A DNA stretch of 64,000 nt from Ulva prolifera (lineage: Eukaryota; Chlorophyta; Ulvophyceae; Ulvales; Ulvaceae): the NCBI GenBank assembly GCA_023078555.1, contig CM041196.1:2418001-2482000 (forward strand), read 5' to 3'. The notes beneath the pieces were generated by a model. It searched no databases and had not been told where the DNA came from. It worked only from the letters and a program-made list of their open reading frames with translations. Below are positions 60,383 to 64,000 of the stretch, piece after piece. The position numbers and the translations under genes are program-made. The first letter of the stretch is position 1, and the number at the start of each line of letters is the position of its first letter.

Positions 60383-62944
60383 ATGGCATCTCTGCAGGGC
60401 GCTAGAGGCGCCGCTACTCGAGGCAAATGCTTGTCTAGTAGCACACAATGTCGTGCTGTTGCTCATCAGCGTGTTTCGTGTTCACGAACTGCATCTCGCG
60501 TGCACACTCGCGCGCAAGCGTCCGGGGCCACATCTGCTGAGTGCGAACGTGACGCAAGGTGGCACAACGTGAAAGAGGGGACTTGGAAGTGGAAAGGACA
60601 TAGCATCAGGTACGCTATTGTTATCATTTTGTCCCAATGTCGAACGGCCGATGCTGTCGTCAGGTTGTGTTGTGCTGTGCCTGCTGTACTGCTGGCAATG
60701 GTGCAGCGCTGGGGAGTCGGCCCCCGCGCAATGATTCAGCGAAAAACCTGTCAGCAGTCGTGCAGGTATCAACGGAGTGGAGATTCGGGAGTTCCAGTAC
60801 TGCTTGTCCACGGGTTTGGGGCTAATGCAGACCACTGGCGAAAGAACACGCCGGGTATGAGGTTGAATGCGAATGAATATTCGTTGACGCCACACTGGCA
60901 TTGCATACTTGCGTATAAGTGAGGATATATCAATATGCTTACGTCGAAGTGCGTGTGAATGTTCCGTTCCTGCAGAGATCGGGAAATGGGGCCGAGCGTA
61001 TGCTATAGACCTCCTGGGCTACGGATACTCTGACAAGCCGGAGCCCTCCGCGCAGGAGCCCAACACCATCTACAACTTTGATACTTGGGCAGGTGAGCTC
61101 TTGAAGACATGTGATCTGCGCTCACAACTCATCCGCAACATGAAATCTAGACAGGAGACAATGGCTGGAATGGCGCACGTTGAGAGCAGTGCACCGTGGA
61201 TCAGCTAGACACACGTGCTAGCCAGTACAACAGCGCCATAACATGCAGCAGTATCTCCTCAAACTTCTCCTTGTTCGCACTGCCGCGTTTCATGCCAGCC
61301 GGCCAGGTATGTGAACATGTTCCAAGCATTGATGCCCGTGTAGCTGACAACGACCTGCACCAAAATTGCAGAGCAGCTGGAAGCGTTCATCGATGAGGTC
61401 ATCCAAGAGCCAGCTGTACTCGTGTGCAACTCAGTCGGCGGCCTCGCCGGGCTCGTCCTGGCACAAAAGGTACTGACACGCTCTTCCATGGCCCACTGCA
61501 CCCGCGCCCCGGGGCATGTGAATGTGCATGCCTCACACAGCTGCGCTGCAGCAGAAACCTGTGTGTTTGCTTCGTCTGTTTGCTTCTTTCACGGTGCTGC
61601 CCGCCTTGCTGCCTTTGTCCTTGTAACACAGTTGCGCTGCAGCAGAAACCCGCAAGCACCTCCACCAGATATGCTTTGACCAGTGCCTACCGGCCAGAGG
61701 GCACGGGGGCGAAGCCTCACCCAACAGCCACAACGTTCCTGCCATTCAGCGTCGGCCACAGCAGCCACTCCAAGCATGCCCGACAGCGGTACACACACGC
61801 AATCCCTTCCCCTGGTTGTTGCTCGCGGTGTTTTCTGCCTTGCTTACTTTGTCCTTGTAACACATACCCCTGCGCCATGTGGTCCCGTTCATTCAGAGTC
61901 CCCAACGTCCTCTCCATCATGCGGCTCAGTGAATGTATGTTTATTTGACTTTCCACATACGTGCAGGCGCCCAGCAAGGTCCAGGCGGTACAAGTCCTCA
62001 ACATCTCGCTGCGCATGCTGCACGTGTCCAAGCAGGCGCCCTTTGCGAGGCCGCTCGTGCGCAGCTTCCAGCGCCTGCTCCGGGAGACGCCCGTCGGGGC
62101 GGCCTTCTTCTCGTCCGTCGCCAAGCCCCAGGCGATCAAGAACATCCTGTCGCAGGCGTACGGGGACGCCAGCGCGGTGGATGATGAGCTGGTAGACTGC
62201 ATCCTGAAGCCGGGGCTGGAGCCCGGTGCGGTGAAAGTGTTCCTTGACTTTATCAGGTGCGGCCGCGTGCACCCGAGTTTAGCTCACAGCTCCTGGAGCA
62301 GTCGCAGCTCAAACGGATGTGGCCGTGTCGACATGCATGTGTACGTCGATACACATATACTCATGTATGGGCCTGTGGCCGGCGCGGGTGCTGACGCTGC
62401 GTGTGTCGGTGTGTGCTGCGTGTGGCTTTGTTGCGTGGTGTGCGATTCCCCTGGCTGTTGCTCGCGGTGCTACCTGCCTTGCTTACCTTGTCCTTGTGAC
62501 ACCCGTGTTCATGCATGCATGCATACGTGCATACCTACGCATTTTCACAGCGTGCACCTCTGCAGCATGCGGCGTAGATGCTTTCGACACCGCAGCCCTG
62601 ATGTACGGTGGGCGCAATCGAAAACCCCATCAGCCGCATCAGCACCGAGCAACTTATGCCGGGTCGCTCGGTGCTCAGCATTCACACATGCTGAGCAATT
62701 GTGTGGGTGCAGCTATTCGAGCGGGCCTCTTCCCGAGGACCTGATCCCGGCGTGTCCGGTGCCGGTCGGCGTGCTGTGGGGCTCGGTGGACCCCTGGGAG
62801 AAGGTCGAGTGGGGCCGGGCGCTGGCGGAGGCGGAGACGGTCGTGGACTACGTCGAGCTCGAGGGCGTCGGCCACTGCCCGCAGGACGAGAGCCCCGAGC
62901 GCGTCAACCCCGAGATCAAGCGCTTTGTCGGCATGTATGCATGA
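60383..62944 (+). CDS. Plastid alpha/beta hydrolase
   Basis: Six exons, 60383-60609, 60766-60854, 60976-61092, 61372-61469, 61967-62256 and 62713-62944, give 350 residues in phase. Residues 1 to about 55 are Ser/Arg/Ala-rich with few acids, as in a chloroplast transit peptide. Then come WKWKGHSIRYQRSGDSG, the oxyanion turn LLVHGFGAN, the nucleophile elbow VCNSVGG with Ser165, the acid in GSVDPWE (Asp300) and the histidine in GVGHCPQDE (His328), so the catalytic triad is complete. Sequence order resembles the plant plastid hydrolases near pheophytinase and chlorophyll dephytylase (YSSGPLPEDLIP before the acid), but the substrate is not known. The elbow begins with Cys instead of Gly. Introns 4 and 5 carry SINE-like copies. 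The ATG at 60383 is the first in frame. Confidence 0.9.
61560..61632 (+). mobile_element. SINE-like retroelement, short copy (D), in hydrolase intron 4
   Basis: An exact 18-base direct repeat, TGCGCTGCAGCAGAAACC, flanks the insert at 61542-61559 and 61633-61650. The 73 bp insert is the 3' end of the family (TTTGCTTCTTTCACGGTGCT, then CCTTTGTCCTTGTAACACA). It lies in the same direction as the host gene. Confidence 0.8.
61801..61864 (+). mobile_element. SINE-like fragment (E), in hydrolase intron 4
   Basis: Ends in TTACTTTGTCCTTGTAACAC like the other copies and begins CCCCTGGTTGTTGCTCGCGG, a 5' part shared only with copy F. No target-site duplication was recognised. Confidence 0.55.
62442..62503 (+). 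mobile_element. SINE-like fragment (F), in hydrolase intron 5
   Basis: CCCCTGGCTGTTGCTCGCGG followed by TGCTACCTGCCTTGCTTACC and TTGTCCTTGTGACAC. Very similar to copy E, so E and F form a subgroup or arose by duplication inside this gene. Confidence 0.55.
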
Positions 62945-64000
62945 AGGGTGCTGACTGCCGGCGCAGTTGGCGGGGCTCAAGCGCCTTTTGGGCGTGTGTG
63001 CATGAAGGGTGTTGACTGCCGGCGTTGCTGCTGGGGGCATGTGCGTAGAAGTGCTATGATAGCAGGCGTATGGTCCGAGTGAAGAGTTGGTGTAATGTGA
63101 AGCCGTCTGGAAGGCAGAATGCAGCCGACGTCTACAGCTGTTCCGTAGAGCTGTTGGCGCGTAGCTTGCACAGTGTATTGCTCGCCAATGCAGGTACATA
63201 TATGCGAAGTAAGTACACTTGCATCGGTTCATCGGGACTGAATAGACTGCCGTTGCTACGATTAGTGCGAAAAATCCCATACTTGACATGTCCGGCATCT
63301 AAAACTGAACATGGCAGCTTCAGCTCGTGCCTCGTGCCTGACTCGCTGAGGTTGACCCGCGGCCATGATAAACTGCATTCTCATACGAGCTCACATGTTC
63401 ATACCTACGTGCAACGCACATGTCCGGTCCGAGATGTGTTTGATGCGATTGCAAATGGGATGGGATCAAGGGATTACCAGGTCAAGCTTACACGAGATAA
63501 CGAATTGAATCACTGAGTCGAAATCCGACGTTGCCCTGTGGCGTTTGCCTTATCAAACTCATGTGCTCAGGTAACAGTGCCAGGCAGTGCTAGGCTAGCT
63601 GGCATAGCACACCGCACACCGCAGAGCTCCAGGACTCGAGATAACGAGGTAACCTGGCAGCAGCTGCAGCGAATTGCATCAGCGTTGCAGCACAACCACG
63701 AGCTCTGTCGGCAGCCAGGCAGCACCTCCCACACACAGACCGGCAAGGCACACTCAACTGTAACCTTGCTTGCAACTAGTCGTGATCTGCTGGCGCTGCA
63801 TGCTGGCGCTGACTAGCTTCTGTCACGTCTAGCACTCTCCCGATCAGCACCTGTGGAGCGGCGGCGACACCGATAGAAGGGAGGGGCTCTTGGCGCGAAT
63901 GCCTGGGCTTGCATTCCAAGACCGGGGTGTGGCTGCTTGTGCATCACACACACATGCTACGTCACGCTGCGATCGCGTGTCTCTGCCCGGCTAGGCAGCG
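62945..64000. other. 3' flank of the hydrolase, no further gene
   Basis: A 24-base unit that includes the stop codon (CATGAAGGGTGCTGACTGCC and four more bases, 62940-62963) is repeated with one change at 63001-63024. After the polyadenylation motif, open frames such as plus 63070-63516 are unrecognisable. Nothing else is supported to the window end. Confidence 0.4.
63091..63095 (+). terminator. Putative TGTAA polyadenylation signal of the hydrolase gene
   Basis: TGTAA about 150 bases after the stop codon, as for eS7 and the SecE-like gene. Confidence 0.45.

Overview
This is eukaryotic nuclear DNA, most likely from a green alga (Chlorophyta). The evidence is the gene content: a cytosolic ribosomal protein, plastid-type proteins (SecE, an OPR/RAP RNA-binding protein, an alpha/beta hydrolase with a transit peptide), a mitochondrial carrier, GC-rich exons, many short GT-AG introns with tgcag-type acceptors, and TGTAA motifs 3' of several stop codons, the usual chlorophyte polyadenylation signal. 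No bacterial-style operons, CRISPR arrays or intact tRNA/rRNA genes were seen.

Layout. 1-5.2 kb: no identifiable gene; one element with terminal inverted repeats, a tRNA-like relic and an unidentified minus-strand reading frame. 5.3-13.4 kb: ribosomal protein eS7, an unidentified ORF, and a multi-exon ADP/ATP-carrier-like membrane protein. 13.4-23.5 kb: gene-poor and repeat-rich, with a 4.1 kb structure bounded by inverted repeats and a SINE-like insertion. 23.6-37.8 kb: three paralogous single-exon genes that join an alpha-helical N-terminal domain to 7-8 WD40 repeats, set among duplicated flanks and near-perfect hairpins. 38-64 kb: denser gene space, with a folate/FAD-type mitochondrial carrier, small unidentified genes, a SecE-like protein, an eleven-exon coiled-coil protein, a nuclear-type peroxiredoxin Q/Dot5, an OPR-RAP protein and a plastid alpha/beta hydrolase whose introns carry SINE-like copies.

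The most interesting region is the WD40 trio. Copies 2 and 3 are very similar over their whole length and copy 1 is divergent. The N-terminal helical segment resembles, to my eye, the four-helix bundles (MLKL-N-terminal / HeLo-like) that are fused to sensor repeats in fungal and plant immune or incompatibility proteins, but there is no NACHT or NB-ARC domain between bundle and propeller. The propeller repeats are unusually uniform. This looks like an expanding, NTPase-free signalling or immune-type family. That reading is inference; the fold needs profile or structure searches.

Exon models were built by hand from splice consensus, reading phase and family resemblance. eS7, the mitochondrial carrier, peroxiredoxin, hydrolase, carrier-like and coiled-coil models all close in phase. 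N-terminal exons of the OPR-RAP and SecE genes are not resolved.
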